Below are positions 32,329 through 40,459 of a stretch of 41,650 nt of DNA, piece by piece. The notes below the pieces were generated by a model, which did not search any database, was not told the origin of the DNA, and saw nothing but the letters and a program-made list of their open reading frames with translations. The stretch covers positions 1 to 41,650 of IMG/VR virus record IMGVR_UViG_3300023171_000023. One strand, given 5' to 3'. The stretch comes from a virus. Each line of letters opens with the position of its first letter. Positions within the stretch are counted from its first letter, which is position 1. The translations under genes and the position numbers were made by a program.

Positions 32329-32336
32329 CAAACCTA
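32329..32336 (-). promoter_or_regulatory. Promoter of the leftward early cluster
   Basis: Read on the minus strand, TAGGTTTG fits TAnnTTTG and lies 20 bases before the ATG of 32081-32308. The T-rich sequence upstream is shared with the divergent plus promoter. Confidence 0.55.
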
Positions 32337-32366
32337 CAACTAACATTTTAAATAAAAAAATATTTT

Positions 32367-32382
32367 CTGAAAATATTTTCAG
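32367..32382. promoter_or_regulatory. Palindromic operator candidate
   Basis: CTGAAAATATTTTCAG is a perfect 16-bp palindrome that directly abuts the -7 element of the rightward promoter, between the two divergent promoters. This is the position expected for a repressor site controlling both early clusters. Confidence 0.6.
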
Positions 32383-32390
32383 TATATTTG
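32383..32390 (+). promoter_or_regulatory. Promoter of the rightward early cluster
   Basis: TATATTTG immediately follows the palindrome. Transcription would begin about 32397, only 8 bases before the tRNA-like element. Confidence 0.65.
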
Positions 32391-32404
32391 CAGAGTAAAT
32401 AAAT

Positions 32405-32518
32405 GGAAGCGTGGCGAAATGGTAAACGCTAAGTACAGTATAAACATAGACCCAAATAAACTGTATTAACCGAATGGCGGTCGATAGGTATTTGCAGGTT
32501 CGATTCCTGCTGGTTCCA
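32405..32518 (+). tRNA. tRNA-Leu-like element with abnormal anticodon arm
   Basis: The 5' arm begins GGAAGCGTGGCGAAATGG and pairs with TGGTTCC near 32517 (six of seven positions, one G-G). The D arm (32414-32429, loop with GG) and the T arm (GCAGG-TTCGATT-CCTGC) are canonical. The TGGCGAAAT, GGTA, ACGCTA order resembles Leu tRNAs. In place of a 5-bp/7-base anticodon arm is a stem of about 8-9 bp (TAA-G-TACAGT with ACTGTATTA) and a 20-base loop without a recognisable anticodon. A long variable region carries an ACCG/CGGT stem. CCA is not encoded (ends A-CA). It is about 20-30 bases longer than a normal long-arm tRNA, so it may be a degenerate tRNA or a tRNA-like regulator. It ends 23 bases before the next ATG. 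Confidence 0.6.
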
Positions 32519-32541
32519 CAATTAACTTTAAAATAATTATT

Positions 32542-32751
32542 ATGCCCGAAATTAAAGAAACATCCGCACAGGAAATTGAACGTCTGTGTTTAGAAAACAG
32601 TTTGGACGTTAAACAGGTGCTTAGGCTTGCCGACGTAGAATCCAGAACCTTCCAGAACTGGAAGAAAAAAGATCCTGAATCGATCGAAATTAAAAACAGG
32701 ATATTAGCTAAAATCAGCGAAATGTCTGCCAGTAAATCTGAAAGTTTATGA
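32542..32751 (+). CDS. Small helix-turn-helix-like regulator
   Basis: 69 residues, helical. DVKQVLRLADVESRTFQNWKK (residues 23-43) reads like a helix-turn-helix with a recognition helix (RTFQNWKKKDP). It is the first gene of the rightward early cluster, after the tRNA-like element, so it is a reasonable candidate to bind the palindrome at 32367. It overlaps the next gene by 4 bases. Confidence 0.65.
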   Translation: MPEIKETSAQEIERLCLENSLDVKQVLRLADVESRTFQNWKKKDPESIEIKNRILAKISEMSASKSESL

Positions 32752-33110
32752 TTGCTGGTAGATTAAATAAAGGAGACTATATTTTATTCGATGAAAATAT
32801 AGTACAGGTAGAAGGTGTTTTAAATGACACGGTTTATGTGGTTAACGGTAACAATTTAGATGAACTACCGATACAATTTTGTTCAGGAATACCAATAACC
32901 GAAGATATTTTATTGAAGGCTGGGTTTGAGAAAAACGGAAGTTATAAAGAGATAAAACTAAATCAGGTATCAATTACTATTAAATTTTTAGATGGAGAGT
33001 ATTTTTTAGTGGATGCTTCAGGATGGTATGGTAAGGGTTTTATTTACTTGCATAGTCTACAGAATTTAATATACGCCCTTACTGGCACAGAACTAACTAT
33101 TAATTTATAA
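32748..33110 (+). CDS. Conserved phage protein of unknown function
   Basis: 120 residues, coupled to the previous gene by ATGA. The order RLNKGDYILFDENIVQVEGV, then IPITEDILLKAGF and HSLQNLIYALTGTEL matches a small protein family common in Bacteroidota phages. It starts with an SH3-like beta barrel and ends with a helix. Function unknown. Confidence 0.7.
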   Translation: MIAGRLNKGDYILFDENIVQVEGVLNDTVYVVNGNNLDELPIQFCSGIPITEDILLKAGFEKNGSYKEIKLNQVSITIKFLDGEYFLVDASGWYGKGFIYLHSLQNLIYALTGTELTINL

Positions 33111-33114
33111 CCTC

Positions 33115-33249
33115 ATGGGATTACAGGAAATTTTAAACACACGAAAGCAGCCGTTTCCCGACCCGAGGTACGTGCCGCCTGCTCCTGAAAAAATAATCAG
33201 GGATGTCAGGGAAATTGAAGTTATTTATGAATTAGTTACAGGCAAATAA
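33115..33249 (+). CDS. Microprotein, 44 residues
   Basis: A Pro-rich middle (KQPFPDPRYVPPAPEK) and a helical end (REIEVIYELVTG). It fits the 140-base gap between two genes, with a start four bases after the preceding stop and a stop two bases before the next ATG. Function unknown. Confidence 0.5.
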   Translation: MGLQEILNTRKQPFPDPRYVPPAPEKIIRDVREIEVIYELVTGK

Positions 33250-33251
33250 TT

Positions 33252-34781
33252 ATGAGCTTAAAACTTCGCCACTATCAACAAACCGGAGTTAACGGAATAC
33301 GGGAATGCTTCAGGCGTAAAATTAAATCCGTATTATTTGTACTCGCCACAGGCGGCGGTAAAACTGTGGTTTTCACGTACTTAGCACAGCAATCATCCCT
33401 TAAAAAAAAACGCGTTCTAATACTCGTACACCGCATAGAATTACTACGTCAAACATCATCCGCACTGCTTAAATTCGATGTAGAGCATGGGATGATAAAT
33501 CCGCAGTACACTCCAAACTTTAATACCAACGTCCAGGTTGCAAGCGTACAGACAATTATTAAACGCCTTAACTATATGACTTCGGTTAATTGGGAGCCGG
33601 ATTTAATTATCGTAGACGAAGCGCACCACGGAACAGCGGGAAGCTGGCGTAAAATCATAGACCATTTTTCAAACGCTTTGGTACTTGGCGTAACAGCTAC
33701 ACCTATACGTGCAGATGGTCAGGGATTAGGCAGGCAATGGGGCGGGTTATTCGACGACCTTGTAGAAGGGCCTAGCGTTATGGATTTAATAAACGAGGGT
33801 TATTTGGTTAAGCCGAGAATATTTACACCGCCTAACGAATTGGATTTATCTGATATAGGTACTTCAATGGGTGATTATAAAAAAGATGATTTAGCGAAAT
33901 TAGTTGACAAACCAACTATTACAGGCAGCGCAGTTGAACATTACTCAAATTTATGCGCCGGCACTCCTGCTGTTGTATTCTGCGTAAACGTAGCACACGC
34001 TGAACACTCCGCAGAGCAATTCAGGCAGGCAGGATTTAGGTTTTACGCAGTCGATGGCTCAATGGATGATGATAAGCGTAAAACAATATTAGGCGGTTTA
34101 GCTGACGGTTCTGTACAAGGTGTTTGCAGCTGTGACCTGATAAGCGAGGGAACAGATATACCTGCAATTGGCTGCGCTATTTTATTACGCCCAACGCAAA
34201 GTAAGGGTTTGTACTTGCAACAGGTAGGGAGGGCGCTAAGACCTTGTGACGGCAAGGAATACGCTTTTATATTAGACCATGTCGGAAATACTATCGCTCA
34301 CGGTTTACCGTATCAAGATCAGGATTGGTCACTTGAAGGCGAACGCAAAAAACGCGGTGCTAAAAAACAGGAAACCGCCGTAAGGGTTACGCAATGCCTT
34401 AGTTGCTTCGCGGTACATGAGCCTGCGCCCGTATGTCCTGAATGTGGACACGTTTATCCGATACGCGATACCACACCGAAACAGGTTGAAGGTAAATTGC
34501 AGGAAATTACAGAGGTGGACATTATTAAGAAGCACAAACGCCAGGAAGTAGGGCGTGCCAGTACGTTAGAAGAATTGGTTAAGATATCGAAAGAACGAGG
34601 TTACGACCCGAAGTGGGCAACGATACAGTATATGTTAAAGGCTAAAAAATTAGAAAAAATAATGCCTAAAATGCCTGTAATTGTTGAGGCGGTACCGGTT
34701 GTAGCGCCTGAATTGGAAGCGGAAACTGAACTGGTAAATCACGAGGCAGAACATGAATTTAGTAACGATTTAGAATTTTAG
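33252..34781 (+). CDS. SF2 DEAD/DEAH helicase with zinc ribbon
   Basis: 509 residues. Motif I ATGGGKT (32-38), motif II DEAH (about 122), motif III TAT, and motif VI QQVGRALRP (about 324) define a superfamily 2 helicase of the RecQ/RecG-like restriction-type group. A zinc ribbon (CLSC and CPECG) lies near residues 380-396, followed by about 110 charged residues. It probably unwinds DNA during replication start or recombination. It lies ahead of a DNA-binding protein, exonuclease and primase in the same strand. Confidence 0.9.
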   Translation: MSLKLRHYQQTGVNGIRECFRRKIKSVLFVLATGGGKTVVFTYLAQQSSLKKKRVLILVHRIELLRQTSSALLKFDVEHGMINPQYTPNFNTNVQVASVQTIIKRLNYMTSVNWEPDLIIVDEAHHGTAGSWRKIIDHFSNALVLGVTATPIRADGQGLGRQWGGLFDDLVEGPSVMDLINEGYLVKPRIFTPPNELDLSDIGTSMGDYKKDDLAKLVDKPTITGSAVEHYSNLCAGTPAVVFCVNVAHAEHSAEQFRQAGFRFYAVDGSMDDDKRKTILGGLADGSVQGVCSCDLISEGTDIPAIGCAILLRPTQSKGLYLQQVGRALRPCDGKEYAFILDHVGNTIAHGLPYQDQDWSLEGERKKRGAKKQETAVRVTQCLSCFAVHEPAPVCPECGHVYPIRDTTPKQVEGKLQEITEVDIIKKHKRQEVGRASTLEELVKISKERGYDPKWATIQYMLKAKKLEKIMPKMPVIVEAVPVVAPELEAETELVNHEAEHEFSNDLEF

Positions 34782-34784
34782 ATT

Positions 34785-35048
34785 ATGGGAGTTCCGAAAG
34801 TTAAATTATTTACCCTTGAAGAAATATCAAAGAATACAGGCGTAAAATTACCGTGCTTAAACAGCAGATTTAAATCCAGAGGTTTGAAAGGAAAAGTTAT
34901 AACGATAAGAAACACACGCTATTTCACTAAAGAGCAGGCAGATTTATTATCGGTTAAAAAAATAACCCTTTACAGGGTAATTAAAAAACCTAAAAAACCA
35001 TATTTCGAGTTTGCCAGTATAACCGTAGAGTCAAATGTTCGTGCCTAA
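34785..35048 (+). CDS. Helix-turn-helix DNA-binding protein
   Basis: 87 residues. LFTLEEISKNTGVKLPCLNSRF (9-30) is a helix-turn-helix start of the MerR/excisionase type, and FTKEQADLL follows the wing. The basic end (RVIKKPKKPYFEFA) may add DNA contacts. Its end overlaps the start of the next gene by 14 bases. Confidence 0.65.
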   Translation: MGVPKVKLFTLEEISKNTGVKLPCLNSRFKSRGLKGKVITIRNTRYFTKEQADLLSVKKITLYRVIKKPKKPYFEFASITVESNVRA

Positions 35049-35466
35049 AAAAATATTATTCCAAATTTCACAAAACAAAAAGAATGATGGCGTATATTGC
35101 TGCGCTATTTCATGCCGTAATAAACCGTGCGCTAAGAAAGCAGGTCTATGTCATAAACACTATCACAGGCATAGGCGTATTGTAGATCCTGTATACGACA
35201 GATACGCGAATTTTAGACAGAAAGCGTTATCACGAAAAAAAGAATTTACAATAACATTAATGGAGTTCAGAAAGTTTTGCGAAGAAACAGGATATATTAT
35301 TACTAAAGGAATGCGCGGTTACCGGTACACCGTAGATCGAATAAATAATAATTACGGTTACCATATCTGGAATATCCAGTTATTGAGCCTAATTGCAAAC
35401 ATTGAAAAATACCACGAAATAGATAAATTATTAACTGAACCCAATGAGGGGGAAATATTATTTTAA
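35035..35466 (+). CDS. HNH-like endonuclease
   Basis: 143 residues. A basic zinc-type start has CC.ISCRNKPC and GLCHKHYHRHRR (Cys and His ligands). The nuclease core is YTVDRINNNYGYHIWNIQLL (about 100-119) and ANIEKY, matching the DRI..N.GY...N pattern of phage HNH proteins. It could be a replication-linked nuclease or a homing enzyme. Confidence 0.7.
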   Translation: MFVPKKILFQISQNKKNDGVYCCAISCRNKPCAKKAGLCHKHYHRHRRIVDPVYDRYANFRQKALSRKKEFTITLMEFRKFCEETGYIITKGMRGYRYTVDRINNNYGYHIWNIQLLSLIANIEKYHEIDKLLTEPNEGEILF

Positions 35467-35480
35467 AAACCAAAGAAATT

Positions 35481-35684
35481 ATGACAGCAAAAGAATTAGT
35501 ATTACAAAAACATCCGAATGCATCTTGTGAAAGTGGAATTAGAGGAAATTGTAAAACTTTTAGAAATGTGTTTTTTGTATCTTATAGAAAGGATAATTAC
35601 ACACAATCAATTGAGCGTTTATCTTGGGCTACAGCAGAAGATAGAGCGTGGTATAAAGCAGCTAAAAAACTAAAATTAATTTAG
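35481..35684 (+). CDS. KExVL-type domain protein, paralogue
   Basis: 67 residues (TAKELVLQKHPNASCESG ... SWATAEDRAWYKAAKKL). It shares the KExVLxxxPxA start and the TAExxAWxxA helix with proteins at 31707-32084 and 39637-39828. It is the minimal form of the domain. Function unknown. Confidence 0.6.
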   Translation: MTAKELVLQKHPNASCESGIRGNCKTFRNVFFVSYRKDNYTQSIERLSWATAEDRAWYKAAKKLKLI

Positions 35685-35686
35685 CC

Positions 35687-35878
35687 ATGAACCAATTAAC
35701 AGAATTAGCATGGTACTGGCGTTTCCTGATATTCAGCGGCATCATACTATGGATTATAATCCTGATATGGATATACTGGATTATAGAAATAAAAATATCT
35801 GATTGGAAGGATAAGCGGAAACGAGATCATGATATTGAGAATTTGAAACGGATAAATAAAAACATCCGGCATGAGTAA
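35687..35878 (+). CDS. Small membrane protein
   Basis: 63 residues. Trp/Ile-rich membrane helix (YWRFLIFSGIILWIIILIW, 9-29) followed by a basic helical tail (KRKRDHDIENLKRINKN). One membrane pass with the tail in the cytoplasm. It starts two bases after the previous stop and overlaps the exonuclease start by 8 bases. Confidence 0.6.
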   Translation: MNQLTELAWYWRFLIFSGIILWIIILIWIYWIIEIKISDWKDKRKRDHDIENLKRINKNIRHE

Positions 35879-36425
35879 CATCCTAATAATAGACATAGAA
35901 ACCACCGACTTCCAAGCCCGTAATGGTAAAATAGTTGAAGTCGGCATCGTAAACCTTAACCTGAATACCGGCGAACGTAAAATTATATTTGATAAAGTTT
36001 GCCACGAACGCCCCATAACCCGCGAACACGTTGAAAAATCATGGATCGTAAATAATTCTGATTTAACCGTTCAGGATATACAGCGCAGCCCTCAATTAAT
36101 ACATATACAGGCGGAAATTCAGGATATAATTAATAGCTACCCATTAGGCGCAACGGCGTTTAATAACGCTTTCGATTTCGGGTTTTTAGAATCCAGGGGA
36201 TTTATATTTCCTAAGAAATTAGCATGCCCGATGAAATTAAGTACTGATTTATGTAGGCTACCTAAAAAAACTGGTTACGGCTGGAAATGGCCATCGGTAG
36301 AAGAGGCGCACCGTTATTTTTTCGGCGACGCTGGGTATATTGAAAAACACAGGGGCGCGGATGATGCGTATTTTGAGGCAGAGATAGTTTACGAATTGTA
36401 TAAAAGAGGAATATTTAAAATTTAA
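35871..36425 (+). CDS. DEDD 3'-5' exonuclease (DnaQ-like)
   Basis: 184 residues. Exo I is DIETT (Asp8, Glu10), Exo II is FNNAFDFGFL (Asp102), and Exo III is HRGADDA (His160, Asp164): the full DEDDh set. It degrades or proofreads DNA 3' ends. No polymerase domain is attached and no polymerase gene is visible in the window, so it may serve recombination or a polymerase encoded elsewhere. Confidence 0.9.
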   Translation: MSNILIIDIETTDFQARNGKIVEVGIVNLNLNTGERKIIFDKVCHERPITREHVEKSWIVNNSDLTVQDIQRSPQLIHIQAEIQDIINSYPLGATAFNNAFDFGFLESRGFIFPKKLACPMKLSTDLCRLPKKTGYGWKWPSVEEAHRYFFGDAGYIEKHRGADDAYFEAEIVYELYKRGIFKI

Positions 36426-36427
36426 GC

Positions 36428-36841
36428 ATGGAACATAAATCAGAATCAAATATAATGCGCCTAATCCAATTAACCCTATCGAAAGCCGGGGTTAAAATAT
36501 TCCGCAATAATCAGGCGGTATCATGGGTAGGTGCTTCAAAAAAATTCACCTCGAAACAATCAGTTAATGTACAGGCAGGCGATGTATTAATTCAAAATGC
36601 TCGTATACTACATGCTGGCTTATGCGTGGGCAGCAGCGATTTAATAGGCTGGAAAACCATAACAGTAACTCCTGAAATGGTAGGCAATAAAATTGCCGTA
36701 TTCGTAGGTTGCGAAGTTAAAAACCAGTCAGGGCGCGCCACAAAAGAACAGATTGCATTTATTAACGTATTGAACGAATCAGGAGGACGCGGTTTTATAG
36801 CCCGTAACCCTGAAGAGGCATTGAAGGGGGTAGGGTTATGA
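36428..36841 (+). CDS. VRR-NUC nuclease
   Basis: 137 residues. The motifs GSSDLIGW (Asp71), EVK (Glu96, Lys98), then GRATKEQIAF and GGRGFIAR match the VRR-NUC domain, a PD-(D/E)XK fold often fused or next to phage helicases and primases. It probably cuts branched or structured DNA. It is coupled to the primase gene by ATGA. Confidence 0.92.
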   Translation: MEHKSESNIMRLIQLTLSKAGVKIFRNNQAVSWVGASKKFTSKQSVNVQAGDVLIQNARILHAGLCVGSSDLIGWKTITVTPEMVGNKIAVFVGCEVKNQSGRATKEQIAFINVLNESGGRGFIARNPEEALKGVGL

Positions 36842-39570
36842 CCATAGCCGAAATAAAATCCACCTACGATATAGCCGAGGTTATAGGTAAACACATACCT
36901 CTTAAAAAAGACGGACAGAACATGGTAGGCGTTTGCCCTTTCCATACTGACGACCGCGCCTCGTTAATTGTAAATACAAAACGCCAATGTTATAATTGTT
37001 TTTCGTGCGGAGCTAAGGGCGATGTGGTAGGTTTTTTTATGCGCTACAATACCGTAGACGCTAAAGAAGCTATGAACATCATTACGGGCGGTTTAACTAC
37101 TGCGCCTAAATACATACCACCTGCACCCGTTAAACAGGATATAATAGATACCGTTCCTGACCAGAATTTTCTGCCGAACGTGGCAAATATAGATTTTACG
37201 ATTAAACAGGTGTTATTAGGTAAACCATCGCGTTACTGGACATACCACAACGCAGCATCCGAAGTTATCGGTTATATATTACGTTTCGATTGCACCACGC
37301 CAAAAACTATTTCGCCTTATGTGCATAAAAATACAGGCTGGACTACATTAGGTTTTAATACGCCGCGTCCGTTATATAACTTGCATCTGATACATAAATA
37401 CCCTGACAGGGATATAATGCTTGTTGAGGGAGAGAAAGCCGCTGACGCAGCCGCTATACTATTCCCTGAATTTATATGTACTACATGGATAGGTGGGGCA
37501 GACGGTATCGGAGCAGCAGATTTTACGCCACTTGCAGGACGGAACGTTTACGGTTGGGCGGATAACGATGTTGCAGGCGTGGTGTGTATGTTTGGAGGCT
37601 GGCGTAAAAATGAACAGTCAGGAGAGTATAGACGTATCAAAGGAATCGTAGAACGTGTGGAGGCGAATTTTAAACGCATTAATAATCAGCGTGATTTCCC
37701 TAATAAATGGGATATTGCTGATGCCGAATGGACTCAAACCGAAGCACGGGTTTATTTCGAAAATAATATATCTGACATCCCGTCTATATCGGAATATCCA
37801 CCTAATGAATTACCTTTACCATCCGTTACACCAGAACCGCCAGTAATAACCGTGCCTAAATCCCTGCCTAAAACCGAAAAATACACTATGGAAAACACTT
37901 ATTTTAAATGCCTGGGCTTTGAGAATGTAAACTCCGGCGCACATTACGTTTTCTACGTTTTCCAAAGTAATGTTATCGTCAAACTATCTTCGAGCAGCAT
38001 ATCGGTAAATAATTTATTTCAGTTAGCACCATTGAACCATTGGGAGCATGAATACCCGTCAAAAGGAAAATTAAACATAACTGATATAGCCGACAAATTA
38101 ATATGGGCGTGTAAAAAAATAGGAATTTTTAATCCTAAAAATATTCGTGGGCGTGGTGCATGGATAGATAATGGCGTACCTGTAATTCATTGTGGCGACC
38201 ACTTAATTGTTGAGGGCAAAATACAATCCTTAGGAAAATATAAATCGAAATATATTTATGAGGCAGGGGAGGCATTGGATTTTTCCGTAACCGACCCGCT
38301 GCCTAAAGAACGCGCAGGATTATTAACCGACACGTTGGAGCGTCTGAATTGGGCGCGCGATGTAAATTCACGATTGCTCGCAGGATGGATAGTTGTTGCG
38401 CCATTGTGCGGGGCGTTGGATTGGCGTTCGCATTTGTGGCTCACAGGAGCATCAGGTTCTGGAAAATCACACGTACTCCAGATGTTTATAAAACGTTTTA
38501 CAGCGGGTATAGGCGTACATGCGCAGGCAGACACTACGGCGGCGGGTATTCGTGGTTATTTAGGGATGGATGCAAGGCCGGTAACGATTGATGAGATTGA
38601 AGGCGAAAATAAAGCTGCCCAGGAACGTACGCAGATGGTTATGGAATTGATGCGCGCCAGCTCCACGTCAGAGGGCGGCTTTATTTTAAAAGGCACAGCG
38701 AATGGTGGTTATAACCAGTACGACTTACGTTCGATATTCGCGTTCTCGTCGGTAGGGATTAATTTAACCCAGCGTTCCGATATATCCAGAATTACAGTTG
38801 TAGAATTGCTCGAAGATAAATCCGAAAACAAGCGTGATAAATGGAAGGAAACCCTGCGTATTTACGCCGAAATATTTACAGATGAATATGTACAGGCGTT
38901 TATATCGAGGTCTATAAAAATGCTTCCTGTAATATTAGAAAACAGTAAAATGTTTTCTACAGCCGCCGCAGCCGAATTAGACAGCCAGCGTGCCGGCGAC
39001 CAGATAGGTATTTTATTAGCCGGGGCATATAGTTTAAAAAACGACGGTTCAATAACCTATGAAAAAGCCTGTGAGTTTATCCGACAAAAAGACTGGTCAG
39101 GCGAAAAATTACAAGATAACACTAAAGATGAAATTAAGGTAGTTAATAAATTGATGGAGGCTGATATTATCGCAGAAGTTAGCGGAACACGATTTACGCG
39201 CACCGTAGGCGAATTAATTGGTGTGGCTATAGATAATTCCGATAATGATTTTATAGGCAAGGAAACAGCATTAAAGACATTGCTTCGCGCCGGTATTTAT
39301 ATAGATGGAAAATACATATTATTCAGCGACACATCGAAATTCATATCTAAAGTTTTCGTTAATACACAGCACGAAAATAACTATGGAGCGTTTTTAATGC
39401 GATTAGAAGGCGCAATTAAAGTCGAAGGTGTAGTATTCGGTTCTCGCACTAAATCACGAGCCACAAAGGTTAATAGTGAGGTTATATTCGGGGCTGCACC
39501 TGTAGTGGAGGGTAAGCCATTTGAAATCATACGCAACGATGGAGAGCAGGCAGAAATTAAATTTAAATAA
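36838..39570 (+). CDS. Primase-helicase (CHC2 zinc finger, TOPRIM, P-loop)
   Basis: 910 residues. The CHC2 zinc finger is near 33-60 (CPFH ... CYNCFSCGAKGDVVGF). A TOPRIM domain (about 190-250) has LVEGEKAADAA and GWADNDVAG. A P-loop helicase part has GASGSGKS (Walker A, about 537-544) and PVTIDEIEGE (Walker B, about 580). The N-terminal part makes RNA primers and the C-terminal part is a helicase of the DUF927-like type. It is the largest replication gene and the core of the rightward early cluster. Confidence 0.92.
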   Translation: MTIAEIKSTYDIAEVIGKHIPLKKDGQNMVGVCPFHTDDRASLIVNTKRQCYNCFSCGAKGDVVGFFMRYNTVDAKEAMNIITGGLTTAPKYIPPAPVKQDIIDTVPDQNFLPNVANIDFTIKQVLLGKPSRYWTYHNAASEVIGYILRFDCTTPKTISPYVHKNTGWTTLGFNTPRPLYNLHLIHKYPDRDIMLVEGEKAADAAAILFPEFICTTWIGGADGIGAADFTPLAGRNVYGWADNDVAGVVCMFGGWRKNEQSGEYRRIKGIVERVEANFKRINNQRDFPNKWDIADAEWTQTEARVYFENNISDIPSISEYPPNELPLPSVTPEPPVITVPKSLPKTEKYTMENTYFKCLGFENVNSGAHYVFYVFQSNVIVKLSSSSISVNNLFQLAPLNHWEHEYPSKGKLNITDIADKLIWACKKIGIFNPKNIRGRGAWIDNGVPVIHCGDHLIVEGKIQSLGKYKSKYIYEAGEALDFSVTDPLPKERAGLLTDTLERLNWARDVNSRLLAGWIVVAPLCGALDWRSHLWLTGASGSGKSHVLQMFIKRFTAGIGVHAQADTTAAGIRGYLGMDARPVTIDEIEGENKAAQERTQMVMELMRASSTSEGGFILKGTANGGYNQYDLRSIFAFSSVGINLTQRSDISRITVVELLEDKSENKRDKWKETLRIYAEIFTDEYVQAFISRSIKMLPVILENSKMFSTAAAAELDSQRAGDQIGILLAGAYSLKNDGSITYEKACEFIRQKDWSGEKLQDNTKDEIKVVNKLMEADIIAEVSGTRFTRTVGELIGVAIDNSDNDFIGKETALKTLLRAGIYIDGKYILFSDTSKFISKVFVNTQHENNYGAFLMRLEGAIKVEGVVFGSRTKSRATKVNSEVIFGAAPVVEGKPFEIIRNDGEQAEIKFK

Positions 39571-39571
39571 T

Positions 39572-39580
39572 TTTGTGAAA
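39572..39580 (+). promoter_or_regulatory. TTTGTGAAA box
   Basis: TTTGTGAAA lies just after the primase stop and ahead of the 39600 promoter. Equal or inverted copies lie at 3303, 10750, 16825 and 16848, all next to promoters, and another at 35066 inside a gene start. Confidence 0.4.
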
Positions 39581-39599
39581 AATGTTTGTGGATTCAAAA

Positions 39600-39621
39600 A
39601 TAGGTGTATATTTGTATGTAT
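39600..39621 (+). promoter_or_regulatory. Internal promoter, identical to that at 3331
   Basis: The 22-base string with core GGTGTATATTTGTATG equals 3331-3352. TATATTTG is at 39607-39614, with TTTGTGG 18 bases upstream as -33. It would transcribe the small-protein genes from 39637 onward. Confidence 0.65.
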
Positions 39622-39636
39622 AAAACAATAGGAATT

Positions 39637-39828
39637 ATGAAAGCAAAAGATGTAGTATTAGAAACATACCCTGATGCAGTTTGTGAAAAGGTGAGATCTC
39701 AAGGTACATTAAATTGGTTATATATCGTTTATGATAAACATTGGTGCGCGAGTAGAAAAAGAATATCTGTAGGAAAAACAGAATCTAATGCATGGGCTAT
39801 TGCTAAACAGGAAATAGAATTAAACTAA
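39637..39828 (+). CDS. KExVL-type domain protein, paralogue
   Basis: 63 residues from ATG 39637. A start at 39604 lies inside the promoter and is rejected. KAKDVVLETYPDAVCEK and GKTESNAWAIAKQEI repeat the pattern of the proteins at 31707 and 35481. It is driven by the 39600 promoter. Function unknown. Confidence 0.65.
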   Translation: MKAKDVVLETYPDAVCEKVRSQGTLNWLYIVYDKHWCASRKRISVGKTESNAWAIAKQEIELN

Positions 39829-39864
39829 CACAGGAGGTTAACACTCCTAATAATTAAATAACCC

Positions 39865-39999
39865 ATGACACTAAAAACCTTCATCGAAACCCAAACAACC
39901 CCAGTTGAAACAATAACCCGTAAAAAATACCGATTTCAGGATCGGTTTTATACGGAGGGGCAGATTACGGAATTATATAACACACTGAATATCAATTAA
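39865..39999 (+). CDS. Microprotein, 44 residues
   Basis: Thr-rich start (LKTFIETQTTPVETITRKK) then a basic aromatic part (YRFQDRFYTEGQITELY). An AGGAG/CTCCT hairpin lies just upstream (39832-39848). It is aligned with the following small genes. Function unknown. Confidence 0.5.
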   Translation: MTLKTFIETQTTPVETITRKKYRFQDRFYTEGQITELYNTLNIN

Positions 40000-40025
40000 T
40001 CCATAAAAACCATAAAATCCATAAA

Positions 40026-40199
40026 ATGAAATTACGAGTATCTGCGCCATCGAAAGAAAAACTAATAGAAGAAATAAATAAATATTTTTATAGTACATCT
40101 TTCAGGATTGAAAATGGAAAGTTATTTAATTGTAAAGGTGAAGTTCCTGGATTTACGGTTAAGGTACAAAAGGGAAGATATAAATTATACCAAAATTAA
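40026..40199 (+). CDS. Microprotein, 57 residues
   Basis: A basic protein with a helical start (SKEKLIEEINKYFYS) and beta-like end (FTVKVQKGRYKLY). It lies between two small genes in an even row of frames. Function unknown. Confidence 0.5.
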   Translation: MKLRVSAPSKEKLIEEINKYFYSTSFRIENGKLFNCKGEVPGFTVKVQKGRYKLYQN

Positions 40200-40201
40200 A
40201 A

Positions 40202-40453
40202 ATGGAAACTAAAAAACTATTATACAATACCAGAACAAACAGTATAATGCTCGGTAATTTAGAGGGGTGCTCCCAATGGATTATATTAGCTGAATATTGC
40301 ACGGAAATAGAGGCTGAGATATTTTTGATATATTTTAACTCTAAAAAAATAAAATCCACTTTAAATAGGGTAAAAAAAGCATTATCAGAATTAAAATCTT
40401 TTCAAACCAGCCTTATGGAGAGAAATTTTAATATAGAAAAATTAAATAAATAG
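40202..40453 (+). CDS. Hypothetical small protein
   Basis: 83 residues, starting 2 bases after the previous stop. A helical C-terminal half (TLNRVKKALSELKSFQTSLM) follows a Trp/Cys-containing front part (MLGNLEGCSQWIILAEY). No family recognised. Confidence 0.6.
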   Translation: METKKLLYNTRTNSIMLGNLEGCSQWIILAEYCTEIEAEIFLIYFNSKKIKSTLNRVKKALSELKSFQTSLMERNFNIEKLNK

Positions 40454-40459
40454 AAAGCC

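Noticed and set aside
39604-39636. Upstream ATG (39604) for the KExVL protein
   Set aside because: It lies inside the 22-base promoter repeat; ATG 39637 aligns with the starts of the two paralogues.
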